This document shows, piece after piece, positions 1-22,051 of a DNA stretch of 64,000 nucleotides. Position 1 is the first letter of the stretch, and the number at the start of each line of letters is the position of its first letter. Position numbers and translations under genes: made by a program. The stretch is from contig CM028902.1 in NCBI GenBank assembly GCA_016801885.1, positions 23,155,580 to 23,219,579 of the forward strand, written 5' to 3'. The stretch is from Toxotes chatareus (taxonomy: Eukaryota > Chordata > Actinopteri > Toxotidae). The notes beneath the pieces were generated by a model that had not been told where the DNA came from, searched no databases, and saw nothing but the letters and a program-made list of their open reading frames with translations.

Positions 1-328
1 AGAATAAGATGTATGCCTATTTTACCCCTCTACCATTTAAGTTTGCTATGTAGTAACAAATAATTCATTCAGTTATGAAAGAAACCTCTTTATTGTGTAG
101 TAACAGTACAATTCCAGTACAACAGCTTGTTATTGCATTGAGTCTGAGAACCATGTGAGGTTAGAGATGCAGATTGGAGTCCTTTGGAGGACCGTGGCAG
201 ACAGTACCTATGAATGAATGAATTGGTGTTGAAATTTAAATGCTGACTGGACTTAAACACATCTGGATTATTTGGTACATTCAGTCGGCGACCGTCTGTG
301 TGTGTGTCTGTGTGTCTGTGTGTTGTAG
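1..328 (+). other. slc12a3 intron (5' edge of window)
   Basis: Intronic sequence leading to the first visible slc12a3 exon. It holds no recognisable exon. The last 30 or so bases are a TG/TCTG-rich tract running into the acceptor ttgtag. Confidence 0.7.
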
Positions 329-9572
<9,244 letters not shown>

Positions 9573-9939
9573 AATGTCACCATGAGTCGAATGCACATAT
9601 AATGAAGCAAATTATTATCCTGACATTATTTATCTTAAGTTACAAATGACAATGCATTGATGACTACTGATGATTATCTAATCCTGTAATTAATGTATGA
9701 TTCTTGTTAATATTATATTGTTGCCTTTAATTCAAAATCTGGATGATCTTGACAGCATTGCAAATGCAAATCTCCTTTAGAAACATTGAAAATTGAAGCC
9801 ATTACTGAATGTAAACAGTTATTTATCAAAATGATTTGCACATAAAATGTTTTGTTTCCTTTCCTGAAGTTTATGGCACAAATTAAGACCAAGTTTTGTT
9901 GCAAGTTTAAAATTATGAAAGCCTTTTTAAGTACATAGG

Positions 9940-9978
<39 letters not shown>

Positions 9979-10189
9979 GCATATTCACCAATCATAGATA
10001 GGAAAGGCACTCCACCCTCTAACCCACTCCACCTGTTGCAGCTCTGCCTTTAATCGATAATCTGAGTGCTGATTCTGAGCAGTGCCACATATTTAATTGT
10101 GTTGGCTGGTAAAGACATTATTTTTGTACATTCAAGTTTATCTGTAGTTGATGACTGATAATTTAGATTTTAAGAAAATACAGAATAAA
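9573..10189 (+). other. Probable slc12a3 3' UTR with poly(A) signal
   Basis: After the stop at 9570-9572 the sequence is AT-rich and non-coding. It contains a TG microsatellite at 9952-9977. The first good AATAAA on the + strand is at 10184-10189, followed by a GT-rich stretch (gttgtggttc, gttgtatc), which suits cleavage near 10205. Inferred from motifs only. Confidence 0.5.
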
Positions 10190-10205
10190 GATGTTGTGGT
10201 TCTAT

Positions 10206-10995
10206 TTGTTGTATCTTTTCGGCTGAGGACAGCAGACCATAGTGTGGTATAGCACCTGGCACCTTGACCCTGAATTCTTATCAGCATCACAGGTGTTCTC
10301 CTGTAACAGACCCTGACCTTTGACCTCTCTTAAGGGGACACATCACAATAATTATTCCAGTAGAATATTATTTTGTATCAGACTACAGAAGTCACCTTCA
10401 TCAGTGTGCCATTCCACAATCATCACTATCTGCAGGGTGCATGTTTCTGACATGTTGCAATTAAAATGAGAGACTGACACACTGGGTCATATATTGTCTT
10501 TCAATTTTAATTGCCATCTGCCAAATCATTTGATCGGGTTGGTTTGTTATCGCTGACCTATAGTTTAACACCTTATAACACTTGTTTTTTTTTGTTTGCA
10601 ATTCTTTTACATCATCTGTAAGTTAATTTAGAGATCATGTAACATGACTGATGCAACTTCAGCGGATAAACAAAGTTTTGATCTCAGGAAAATTAGCGTC
10701 ACAGATCGTAAAGACAAGAGCTCTCACTCTGCTCCCATTCTCATTTACAAATGTCAAACACGGCAGATAATTTACAGGGACTATGAGTAATATTAAATGA
10801 AATGTATAAATGTTTCATACATCTATTATATAGAGCATGTTCCTCCATTAGTGTATTGGCGGAACAAAGGAGCCGTGAATGGCACCGGAATTAAAGATTT
10901 CACGTCCGTAAAAAAAAAAAAAAAAAAAAAACGATCTTCGGAATCAGTAATTCATAATTGCGCATGCTCACACTCGACGAGTCCCCGAGCCTCCA
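10206..10995. other. Intergenic, slc12a3 to herpud1
   Basis: No ORF or RNA gene recognised. A run of 22 A lies at 10910-10931, just in front of the herpud1 promoter region. Confidence 0.6.
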
Positions 10996-11019
10996 CGTCT
11001 GAGCACGAGCGGGACGTAG

Positions 11020-11038
11020 CCAATCAGTAGCGGCCACA
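11020..11038 (+). promoter_or_regulatory. ERSE-like element (CCAAT-N9-CCACA) upstream of herpud1
   Basis: CCAAT at 11020-11024, nine bases, then CCACA at 11034-11038. The ER stress response element bound by NF-Y plus ATF6/XBP1 is CCAAT-N9-CCACG, so spacing is exact and one base differs. A separate CCACG occurs at 10993-10997. Mammalian HERPUD1 is known to be induced through ERSE and ERSE-II sites. Position about 240 bases before the start codon fits a promoter role. Confidence 0.6.
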
Positions 11039-11276
11039 GTGTGTTTGGAAACAACATTCCTCCTCGCGAAAGTCCCGTATGAGGACTAGAAGAGAGACAC
11101 ATCTGGCGTCAGCTGAGTCCAAAGAAGTTTCTGTTTAGACAAGACAGTTTTCGTCGCTTTTCTTTTGTCTCTGCTGAGAAACCGTTTCTCAAGGACTTTT
11201 TGTTTTCACGGGTGTAGCTGTAGCGGCTAAACGCTATCATACTTAGCGCGAGACTGCAACGAGCGACAGAGTAAGA

Positions 11277-14200
11277 ATGGATGTGGGAGATTCTCAACAA
11301 AAGATGATTACTCTTCTCATAAAAACGCCCAGCCAGAACCAGGGGGACCAGATCGTCGAAGGAGTCCATCTGAACTGGACTGTAAAGGACCTAAAAACGC
11401 ATTTGTCGACTGTTTACCCCACCAACCCGGTGAGTCAGAAGGAGACAGTTTAGTTAGCCGGCTAATGTTAAAGGAAGCGGGTTAGTTCGTGTTTTGCAGT
11501 GTCCTGACATGAGCGAGCTGACGGAGTCAAAGAGGCTGCTGCTAGTTAACATCTGTCAGCCATTTCCCTGTTATTGTCTGACTTTCTTCCTGTGTGCTCT
11601 CACAAAACGTACAGCAGTATGTTTGAACGGAGCCTGTTACACAATTAGCGACACAATGCCGCTGTTGGATAACGATAACAGAGCTGAACGACAGAGTGAG
11701 CTGGACCCAGACTCATCAGAGAGTTAGACAAGTACCTAAAACCTTAAGCACATGTGGCTACCAAGTTTTATCCTCCCCTAGAAGCTGCAGTGTTGAAAGG
11801 AGCACCGTCCGTAAAGGCAGCAGCTGAGATGACAGAGGACAGATGCTCGGAGGAGGATCTGTGCTTCAGTGAGAATATTAGCTCCCTCCAAAAGAGTGTT
11901 TCACAGACGAGGTGGGGCCAGGCAATAGACTGTGAAACGTCTTGACAAGCCAGGTTTTAGAGTACAGTTAATGATCACTGAGTTAGTCACCGTCAGTTCG
12001 TGGGAAATTTAACCATGTGGTTCCGTTGTGACAAGAATGAGTCCCCCGAATTACAGAGAATTATCACGTACAATAAACACATACAAAGTCAGTACATAAA
12101 ATATATCAGAATCAGAATCAGAAAAACTTTATTAATCCCCGTAGGGAAATTCTTTTGTTACTTATGCACTCCCAAATGAAAAATGAAGAAGAAATTGAAC
12201 AAAGAAGATTAAGATATATATATAATATAATATAATATAATATAATATAATATAATAAAGTAGAAAAATAGAAAAAACATAAAGACATCTTCTTATTTGC
12301 ATTATATACATGAGGTATGTGTTTTAACTGTTTCAAAATTATGTATACACAGTATACATGAGGTTTTTTTTTCTGAATTGTATATCTTGATTGCGACAGG
12401 CAGGAATGATTTCCTGTGTCGCTCTGTTGTGCAGCGTGGAACAATGAGTCTGTTGCTGAACATCTGTATTACACAGAAATACACATATGCATACAAATTA
12501 CCCAAAGCAGGTTTTAAAATTTTAAGACTTTAATCTTTTCCTGACTTTACAAGCTGCTGTTTTGTGAAGAGCAGCTATTAGACAAGGACTCTGCTTGATT
12601 TTACTTTTCATTGTGTTTGTTGACTGAGACTGACAGTGAATGAAGGCCATTAATGACAAAGTTTGGGAGCAAATGTTGATCATCTGAAGATGTTACTTAC
12701 TTGCTAGTGTGGTGGGTATAGGTTTATCATAATTACTTCATACATTTCTTTCATGTAAAGCACTTAAAACCACTATTTTTTTTTACTATATCTCTTGTGC
12801 ACATAATTTATATTGTGCATTTACTTTTTAAATATTTTTTATATTCAAAGCCTCCCTGAAAACAGCTTCATTTTGTGACTTTTACCGTACAAAGACACTT
12901 GCTCTTTCCACTAAATTTGGTCTAAATTTTGCACTCAGCAGCTACTGTCACTGGCGCTGTGAAGAATCCCTCTCGGTTGTTTCCCATCCAGACATGTCAT
13001 CTAAGTCAAACAGCCGTCTACAAAGAATATGTGAAGTGGTTAAGTTACTTTATCCCAAAACGTTCACTAAACAGAACATATTTGTTTCCTTTCTCTTAAG
13101 GCCGTGAGTGACCAGAGACTGATCTATGCTGGTAAACTGCTGCCTGACCATCTACAACTTAAAGATATTTTGAGACAGGTATGTGGGAGAATCATGTTTG
13201 TCTGTTTGAAAGATTTTCTGGAATTTTCTAGAACTTCATGTCAGTAAAGTTTTTAACATATACTAACTGCAAAATCTGAAATCACTGAGCATCACATGTT
13301 GATTTCACTGAGTTATTAGGTGCACCTAAACAAAGCTTATGCTGTCTGATAAACGGGGTAGACTTAAGATTGGAAACACCTCTCAGACGTTGAATCAAGC
13401 CTACTCTCACCGAGCTGTGTCTCATAATAAATGGCCACAAAAAACTTCTGTGACCTATGAAAGGGTTGTTGTTCTGTATGAAACCAGTACAGCATAATAT
13501 TTCACATGTGGTTTTTGTGTGTGGATCCCAGTGGAGGTTCAGATAGTACGAGCTGTAAGACAACTCCAGCACTGAAAGACATCCAGTGTCCATAGAGAGG
13601 ATCAACCACACCACTTGTGGTCTTTGATTCTGTCTCGAGGGCTGAGGCACAAAGTGTGTAGAGCAATCAACATCTTGAGGAAGATTTCAGGACCAGACTC
13701 AGAGGATCTAGGACCAAACAGTCTGATCTGATCCTGTTCCATGTTCTAATATTTTGTGGACAAAAAAAACACAAAGAGGGATTTATGGAGCTGTGCAGTA
13801 ATCGCCTTGACATAAATTATCAAAAGCATGTGGGTGTGAGCCTGACCTGGAATTTGTTGTCAATGGGAGAATGAAGGACACATGATCCCTCTTTTCTGCT
13901 TCTCTCTCCTCTGTTATCCTTATCAGGCTTATGTTCACTGTCAGTGGAACAGCTCCAAAAAGTCTTTGTTTGGTTGTTTTTAGTGCTGGTAGAGACAGAT
14001 TCATCAGTGTGTTTCACCAAGCAGCTTTTCTGATCGGGTATTTATCTCTTCTCTCTCAGACGGACTCCATTCCAACACTGCATCTGGTGTGTGCTTTTAG
14101 GAATCCACCCCAAGGGCCTCTGGGAGCTAGACCTAAGGTGAGAAGTGATGGTATTTAGTCATATTCAACTTTTCTGATAACCTAGGCAGCGTTTTCAGAA

Positions 14201-17200
14201 AGTACTTTTTCTTGAAGATACCTCACAGAAAATTCAGTGAATTGCTGAGACAATGTGGATCTGCCCTAGACAATCTGCCCTAACTGGGCTGAGGGCATCT
14301 GTCAACATGTCTCTGTAGTTCTCTTTCTGAAGAGGTAGCAGTTCATAAGAAAAGACTTGCTGCCAGTTTCCCCCATACCTATTTAAAAATAATTCAGAGT
14401 GGCTTTCCTCAGCAAAGTCTGAAACTGTCAATAATCACCAAGTTCCCCAAATCAGATTTACCGTAAACTTCAAAATCATCATTATTTTATAATTATTCCG
14501 TTAGTTCTTCAAATGTATCCTCACAGCAGCTTGATAGATGAAACCTCAGAGGTTAGTGAAACTACTGCTGGTTTTATTTTTAAAGGGTGAAGCCATGTGA
14601 GCAGAACAGTTGGTTTCAGGCTGTGCTCCGGTCAGCAGCATCTTTCTGTTCCTTCTCACTTTCATGTATTCGGCTTCCTTCTGCGCACTTTATTAGTGGG
14701 TCCTTAAAATGTTTCTTTTAAAATGAAATAAATTATTTTAAAGTTATAATAAGTTATTACAACAAGCTGTTATTAATAACCTGTTTGTTCAGTATAAGAT
14801 GATATCATGTTAACCTTTGGGTGAATTTCACTCATAGACGATTGCTGATCAGGGTTAGCAGTGTAGGTTATTGTTCTTCCTCAAATAATAAAATTCAGTC
14901 AATCAACAAATTGTACCTGTTGGACACTATGAACAAAGTCTGAAGACATTGTAGTAAATATAAAGTCTTTGATGAAGTGTGAGAAAAACATCAGTGCATA
15001 GACGTTCCAGTCAGCGGCTTTAGTTTGGAGACTCACAGGTGCACTTCCTCCCTCATCACCATTCCACCGCTGAGTGGACATGTTTCACTTCAGCTGTCAT
15101 CCTTCACAGATCAGCCAGAGTTTCAAGATCAAAAGTACTGACACTCAAAACACTTTCAGGTGGCCTGCTGTGCTTGAACAATTGCTGCAAAACCTCAGAG
15201 TGTACACCCTGAGCCACACAACAGATGTCTACGGATCATACTGTGGTATTGAATGACATACATGTACTTATTGTCTTTATAGACTAAAGAGACAGAACAA
15301 CCACATTCCTCTGCCCCAAGGCCCATGGCAGCCTCTGCTTCACCCAGTCCCAGCACACCAGAGCTGAGGCAGAGGAGACAGACCTCTTCAGCCCCAGCTG
15401 CTGCTCCAGCTCACACACAGACCCCAGCGTCTCCACCATGGACTAATTCATGGCCTGCTGCAGCAATGTAAGCCATAAACAAAGGACCTATGTATCTGTT
15501 TAAGCATATTCACTGCTTCAGATCTGACTGTGCTCAGATTTTCATATTTGATGATTTCAAGCAACATTTTGTCAGTGTTGCCCTGATAAATGAAGTTGCA
15601 TCTTCAAAGATTAATGCATTAAATATATATGTGTTTATAGTTATCAGCTCTTTGTGAACCCTCACTGTGCATGTGACCACATTACCAAGTGCTGAGGGGA
15701 AATGAAAGAGGACATGCCAGACCGTTTATTGAGACACACCCTTGATTTTTACCTAGAAGGGTGTTTCAGCTCAACACAATGCAGACACTTTAATTAAATG
15801 TGTTTCATTGTTCCCGTGAACGCAGTTGGAATTCGATAAAGGTTGCTGTGTCGAACACATATTAAAAGTCTCTGTGATCTTTCCACTTCAGGCCTGGAGC
15901 ACCACAGATGACCCAGCCAACCTTTCCCACCTACTCCCTGTACAGCCCTCAGCAGCTACTGTGGCTCCAGCATGTCTACGCCCGACAATATTACATGCAA
16001 TAGTGAGTTTTCATTTTGATTTTTTTCTACTTTCTCATTGCTGTGAGCCTTGTTCTGACATGGACACAGACGATTCTGTCGTACTTGTTTCCAGTGATGC
16101 TTGTCTCTTTCTCCACCAACAGCCACGCAGCTCTGGCAGCAGCAGGCACCGTCCCCTCTGCACCAGCTTCAGTCATTGGCCAGTATCCTCCTGTTCCTGC
16201 TCACCAAGTACCTGTACCAGCTCCCTTAGCCAATCAGAACCCCATCGACAACCTGCCGGTGAATCAGAACCCGGTGCAGGACGCTGCTTTCATGAACCCA
16301 GGAGAGGCCAACCAGAACATGCGGATGAACGCACCGGGCGGGCCTGTAATGGAGGACGAGGAGGATATGGAACGAGATTGGCTGGACTGGTTGTACTCTG
16401 CTGCAAGATTCTGTGTTCTGCTCATGATTGTGTACTTCAACTCCAACCTGAGTCGCTTTCTGCTGGTGATGGGCACCCTCGTCCTCATGTACCTGTGAGT
16501 GTGGTTTGTTTGCGTTGGGTTTTAATAGCTGTGAACCTTTCCAAACAGCTTCACTGTGCTGTTGTGGGTCCAGTGAGAGCAAGGAAACCCCTCAGTTCAC
16601 CACATTAATCATTTAAAGGGTCTAAAAGGAGGCAGGGTAGTGTGTTGTGACTGTGTGTGATAGTAAACAGCAGTACATCATGTATGTTCCTGCCTGTTTG
16701 GAAATTTAAGTAGGAAATCACTAGAAAGAGCAGCATAGTAGACACACCTGCTATTTTCCGTCGCGTCACTTAATAAACAAAGTAGGTGATGAGTGTTCGT
16801 ACATACGACCAAGCCTTCAGGATTTGTACCCTTGAAACCTGTTATACCAGAGCTTCATATCAGAACAAACAGCCAAGCTCAAGGTATTTGATGTTAAACA
16901 GGAGCAGTATGTCTCGGTCCAAGTAGATGTAAGAGTAAATAAGTATATGAAATAAGAGCCTACAAAATTTGCTGATGTAGGCTTAAGTGAATAAGGATGC
17001 TGTGAAACTGAAACATGATTTACTTTGTTAAAGAGATATTTTGTGGATGGTTTACTAGTTAATTTTGTAGAGAAAGACAGGACATGTTTAGTTTGTGTAC
17101 CTTGAATTAATTAACCACCTGGACACCTGAAAATCATCTGAGTCGTCCTCCAGGAGTGTAGCTGTAGTGTAGCTCGTCTGGAGTGAGTGCATGGTGCACA

Positions 17201-18727
17201 CCAGCTACAAAAAAAACAATTCCAAAACCAAAAGGGTTTATGGGTAAAAGGAAGCAGAAGCTTGCACCTAATCACCAGGGTTCCTCATACTTTGAGAGCT
17301 TGGCCAAGAAATTCAAACCACAGTTTGAACCAGGGCTCCAATTTAGTTACTTCCTCATGCTGTGTGAACTCCACAGATCACTGCAGAGAGCACAGTCCCT
17401 TCTGCTTCGCTTAAGTTGGAGCAATAAGTAATTATTTCCTTGTGCTCAGCTTTGAAATCTCTGTTAAATCTCTTGGTATTTGATTATTAGGGACAGGAAA
17501 TAGCTTTTTATGCTGTGAAGAAGACAACACAGACGCTGTCTAACCTCCGCTGCTGGATAAAAGTCGTGCTGTCTGGTTAAGATCTCAATGATATTATAGA
17601 TACATGTCACTTATAATATCTGCTTGGAGCAGCTGAGACAGTAACACAGTCTCTGGTACATACAGAACATGGTTTGATTTTACATCTGTGTATGTGTCAC
17701 TACAAGCTGCTGTTTAAGAACAAATCTAGTGCTTTTAACCTGGGGCCTGTTATAACCAGCAGACATAAAATCTGTTGCAGTGTAGAATGGAAGACTGTAT
17801 TACTGTCAGCTCATGTGGGGAATGTCGCCACCTGCTGGTGTAGTAAGTAACTGCACCTCAGATTTGTAGATTTCTGGGGGTTTTTTCTACAGTTAAGTTA
17901 CTCAAATTAGACAAAAATACACAAACACACAGGACTGAAATCACAAACATCACAAGGCTCACAAACTGGCAGGAGGTCATCCATGTGCGAAAACCTGTTT
18001 CACATACACAAATGGATCCGTGAACGTCTAAACGGGTAGTTTAACAGACAACAAAAGTCTGTTCTGTAGCATCCACTTAACCATCAGGGTTCCAGAGCAG
18101 CCCCATAAACTTAGTTCCTCTCCTGTTTTTGTCATCCACAGGCACACTGCTGGTTTGTTTCCCTTCAGAAGGCACCAGGCTCAAAGACCCAACCATGTGC
18201 AGCCCCCTGAGGTCCAGCAGAACCAGAACGAGAACAGGATTCCAAATCCTAATCCAGTAAGAAACCATGTCCCAGATTGTTAGCTCTCATCCACTTTTTT
18301 CATCTTTATCCTCATATCTCAGGGGTTCCAAGGCCTCTGCTTTGTTTGGGTCTGGTCTAAAACCTGCATGTAGTCATGGATGTTCCCTTTAAATGTACCA
18401 GAATACCGCTGTGGAGTCTAATCTTTTCACAATAGGCTAAAATAAGCACCTGTATGTTGATCTATGATTGAAATAGTAAATGTTTGCTGAAAAACACTTT
18501 GATCGTTTTGATGATAATATCGTGTCCTGTCACATCAGGCTGTCGAACTCGCTGACAGACAACGGGAGGAACCTGCTGCTGCAGCAGAAGGATCTGATGG
18601 ACAAGGACCGTTGACAGCAGTTTTAGTTCCACCTCACAGGGTGTCAGTCATGTGGACAGCCTGGGTTTTCTTCAAAACTTTCTTCTCCTCCCTCATACCT
18701 GAGGCTCCTCAGGGTGTGGCCAACTGA
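11277..18727 (+). CDS. herpud1: HERPUD1, ubiquitin-like ER membrane protein
   Basis: Homocysteine-inducible, ER-stress-induced protein that organises the HRD1 ERAD complex at the ER membrane. Exons: 11277-11429, 13101-13178, 14060-14137, 15283-15467, 15892-16002, 16123-16494, 18142-18256, 18539-18727. Phases close exactly, giving 426 residues (human 391). Residues about 10-75 form the ubiquitin-like domain (ITLLIKTPSQ, TVKDLKTHLS, QRLIYAGKLLPDHLQL). Next come a Pro/Ser/Ala-rich linker, a WLQHVYARQYYMQY segment, Asn/Pro-rich sequence with repeated NQNP, the acidic EDEEDMERDWLDW motif, and a hydrophobic hairpin at about 292-326 (two membrane passes). The C-terminus VFFKTFFSSLIPEAPQGVAN closely matches the human end. 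The start ATG has A at -3 and G at +4. Exon 6 could read through its donor to an immediate TGA, but splicing to 18142 restores the conserved LFPF region and tail. The length excess over human lies in the linker. Confidence 0.96.
11430..13100 (+). other. herpud1 intron 1
   Basis: Contains the minus-strand LINE fragment at 12106-12461. Outside it I recognise nothing. The 5' part may hold enhancer sequence, but no motif stands out. Confidence 0.6.
12106..12461 (-). mobile_element. 5'-truncated LINE 3' end (copy A)
   Basis: Read on the minus strand it carries the end of a reverse-transcriptase ORF (SNRLIVPRCTTERHRKSFLP), then an AT-rich 3' UTR, then a tail of GATTCT units at about 12106-12122. 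The plus-strand form aaactttattaatccccgt is typical of a widespread fish LINE tail. Similarity to copy B (about 37970-38517, opposite strand) stops at about 12461, the likely 5' truncation point. An expanded taatataa tract lies inside at 12213-12257. Confidence 0.8.
13179..14059 (+). other. herpud1 intron 2
   Basis: No exon. Around 13315 the stretch ttattaggtgcacct resembles the ends of some fish DNA transposons, but too little is preserved to call an element. Confidence 0.4.
14138..15282 (+). other. herpud1 intron 3
   Basis: About 1.1 kb of unremarkable AT-rich intron. Nothing recognised. Confidence 0.6.
16495..18141 (+). other. herpud1 intron 6
   Basis: About 1.6 kb. Short ORFs near 17183-17431 overlap each other and match nothing I know. 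No repeat recognised. Confidence 0.55.
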
Positions 18728-21013
18728 CCACCTCGGACAGAGGACTGATAGAGACAGCAGGCTGTTTGTTTCTCAGAGGGGGAACAGTAATCTCTGGAGG
18801 TGTTGTTTGTAAAGTGGGTGGAAGGACGAGGAAGATGAAGGGAGCTGTCAACTCAAGAGGAAAGAAAAACAAGGACATTGTATGCGAATCAACAGTGACG
18901 GAGACGTTCCACCAGACTCTTGGACAGTAGGGCTACGAGCTTCTGTGTGACATTGCTCAAAGTGACAGTACACAATAGATTTTTTTTTTTTTTTTTTTGC
19001 TTTAACTCATCATTATGAAGTAAATGTTGATTTCACAGTGTTATGGCTATAGAATAATGACACCATCAGCTTTTATATTAGTTACCTATAAGCCTCACTT
19101 TCACTATGCAACTCTTTCTGTCACCAAGTACGAAATCTCACAGGAAAATGGAGGCTGGATTTATGGCACAGAGGAAGTGTGCGTGCCAGTGCACAACCAA
19201 AATAGGAAGCTTTCCCTGGGAAATGGCAGATGGTGGAACAACTGGAGTAACTGTGGAAACTCGACCTGGCAAAAGAAAAAGAGCCCTGGTGTCAGGCAGA
19301 GCAAAGAAGATGAAGGGGTGATAAAAACTGAGGGAAAACGAGAGCGAAGCGAACATGGGCATTCACTCATACATTCTCAATGGAGAGGGTTCAGAACTGA
19401 ACTGAAGTGGGGGGAGTTAAAAAGTTCTCTGTTTCCATTTTTCCACAAGTCAGACACCAGCAAAATAAAGCAGTGCCAGGCCATTGAATTGCAAAGACAA
19501 CACATCAGACATCATGTACGTCCAGTGGGATCACAGCTCTCCACCTGACCAGACATCTCCTGTCTGCTGTTGGTTTTTAACTCGCACCAGAGTCAAGGCC
19601 TTATAGGACAAGTCCAGATACCTGGATTGAACAGTAGGTGGCAGCAGAGGGTAAAACATTGACCTCTGGCACTGTTGGACTGTCCCCACTGAATTATTCT
19701 TTCTTTGGGGAGCCAGATGTACACAAGCCTTCTGATTCCTAAAGGATTTGAAATCAGCTTGTCAGAATTCCAGAGATTGATTTTTTTTTTCCTAATCAAA
19801 CAGTATAAACATAAGATATTTAGAAAAGAAAGAGAGGAATTCAACCCACTTAAATTCATGGCAATAAAAGCTGATTTCATTTCTTAGTGGCCTACAAGAT
19901 TCAAATGAATTGGGCCTTCTGCTTCCATACAGTCAATGTACTGATTGTTAAACAGCTTCGTGCTGTCAGAAACTGACCGTGGCAAAACTTCAGCTCACAA
20001 ACAAAACTGGACGAGGAGAACAAAATCCACCCCGAGAACAAAAACAGTCCATTTACAACACATCATTCACATCATGATCACAACATTTTTTTTTTTTTTT
20101 TAAATCATACTTCTCATATGACTTTTTCTTTAACAGGTATGTTTTTGTATTTTGGTTGATTTTCCTGTTAAGGCTCAGATTGTTTCAGATGAAGGTGATT
20201 TTGACCAAATACAGATTATAAATTGTTTTGTCTTCTGCCAAATCATCGGGCGTATTTTCTGTAAAATATTGATGTTGGCACAGAAACAAAAATCAAGTCT
20301 TGTAAATATGTGTACACAAAGCACTTTACAAAGCTTGCATAAGATACATGATCTTATGCAAGCTTCTTTGCTCATAGAGGGGTTATGATTTATTATTCTT
20401 CACATGAAGATTCCTGATATAAGTATAATGCCCAGAGGGCTCAGAGTTTTTCTCTGAAATTTTTAGGTCAAGTCTAAAATCAGAAAAGATAAATAAAACG
20501 TTAAAGGTAAGATCAGTGCTATTTAAATTCCAGTAAATGTTGCTTAAGAAAAATTATTTATAATGTCAGAAACTAGTTGAAGGTTTGTGGGGCCTCTATA
20601 AAGTTCTCTTTGCAACCACTCAGATGCATAAATAAATATAACTTTTTGTTAATTTAGTCCCAGTCTTTGTTTTGCCTTTACTAACTGATTATTATTGGGG
20701 GGGTTTTTTCTTTTTTGTCTATAACAAGGACTAAGAGGGTTTTATTGTCTTCTTTTAACCATGTGATTCCCCCCCTATAATCCAGTTCATTTTGTGTGCT
20801 GCATTAGCCCCTCCTGTAAAGTTAGCACTCTGATTCCCTTTGGGAAATGACTCTAGTTGTTGTGACATTAGTCACTGTGTAAAATTGGAAATTTTAATGC
20901 TACTTGAAAGAGTTTTTTTTTTTTTCTTGTCTGTCTTTCTGTGAGAATTGCTTATTGATGGATGCTGCAGAACGAGCTGTGTGAGGAGGACTTGCAATAA
21001 TGGATGCAATAAA
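18728..21013 (+). other. Probable herpud1 3' UTR and downstream sequence
   Basis: Non-coding after the stop at 18725-18727. AATAAA motifs on the + strand occur at 19464, 19863, 20492, 20631 and 21008, so several 3' ends are possible. The last is followed by a T/GT-rich stretch. T runs occur near 18980, 20089 and 20912. I cannot tell which poly(A) site is used. Confidence 0.4.
20331..20365. repeat. Perfect 15-bp inverted repeat, 5-base loop
   Basis: Left arm AAGCTTGCATAAGAT at 20331-20345, loop acatg, right arm ATCTTATGCAAGCTT at 20351-20365, with no mismatch. It would be a 3' UTR hairpin if herpud1 transcripts reach the signal at 20492 or beyond. Confidence 0.9.
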
Positions 21014-21930
21014 TGTTCTTAAGTTTAATGGCCCCTTTTTTGTCTTGATTTCTGTTGCAGATTTTGCAGATGTGGTTTATTAGGACGGTGTTTCCACAGA
21101 TTTCGGCAGAAAGAGTCCAGCTAGAGTTTGTTGACCCCATGTTTAAATGTGGGAGCTCTCTGAAGGACACACATGTACAAATATTATTACCTTGACTACA
21201 CGCAATAGTTGCACTGGCCTCATTACAAATACCAGCAAAGTTTGCTACTCCCAGTACACCCTCATGTTAACACAAGTCTCCCTGGTTGACGTGTGTGTTC
21301 TCAGTCTGTCACATTCTAACTGACAAAGCTTTGATACTCTATGTATTCACTTTGGAAAGTTACAGCCAAGGTGAGCAACATTAGCATTCATCTGGAGCTG
21401 TGTCTGTGTCCATCTGAGGAATGAATGTCCAATATTGACTTTCCTTACACCTCTGTTTGTGTCTCCCATCTCCAGAGAAAAGTACCCAGCTCTTTAACTG
21501 CTAAATGTTCCACTGTGTTCACCAGCTAGTCACTTTGTCTGTGAACCATCTGGTACAGGGTAGATAGTGGGTTTACAGAAATAAGGCATTTTTCGCTCAG
21601 CAGAGATATGAGCTCTACTGAATGCCATTCTTGTTATTTCTATCATTATCTTTTGTTATTAATTCCAATGGAGTGAGTGACTGCTCTCTCTCAGGCAGCT
21701 GCACAGGGCATATTTGCCAACACTACACTGATTTTCTGTAGCCAGAATCCAGTTAAATTGAACTGTGACCCCAGATACACTGACATCCTCACAGATTCAT
21801 TGCATGATCCAGATGTAAATAAAATGGCCATCCCACCATCTACATTAAGAACATTCCATTAAAACCACAGTGAGTTTAAGTATTTCGGGGACCCCAAAGC
21901 AAAAGGCACTGGCAGTTAGCCCTTTGCAGT
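21014..21930. other. Intergenic, herpud1 to the CpG-rich block
   Basis: No gene or repeat recognised. Confidence 0.5.
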
Positions 21931-22051
21931 TAGCATCGGTTGGGCTAGGCGGCTACATCCAGAGGCCTCCGGCTACCTCCAGCGGTTGACAGGGGCAAGG
22001 GCTGTTGTGTCCGTGTTTGTTTGCTAATGTTCGGATAGGTTTTGTGACAAT

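Noticed and set aside
11079..11138. 20-codon uORF upstream of the herpud1 start
   Set aside because: Its ATG lies only about 40 bases after the ERSE-like site, so it may be upstream of transcription start. Not supportable without 5' end data.
15826..16608. Open reading frame of 260 codons over herpud1 exons 5-6
   Set aside because: It runs through an intron in the wrong frame. The spliced herpud1 frame, which matches the family, is different.
19024..19548. Open reading frame of 174 codons after herpud1
   Set aside because: No similarity to any family I know, no splice or promoter context, and it lies in probable 3' UTR.
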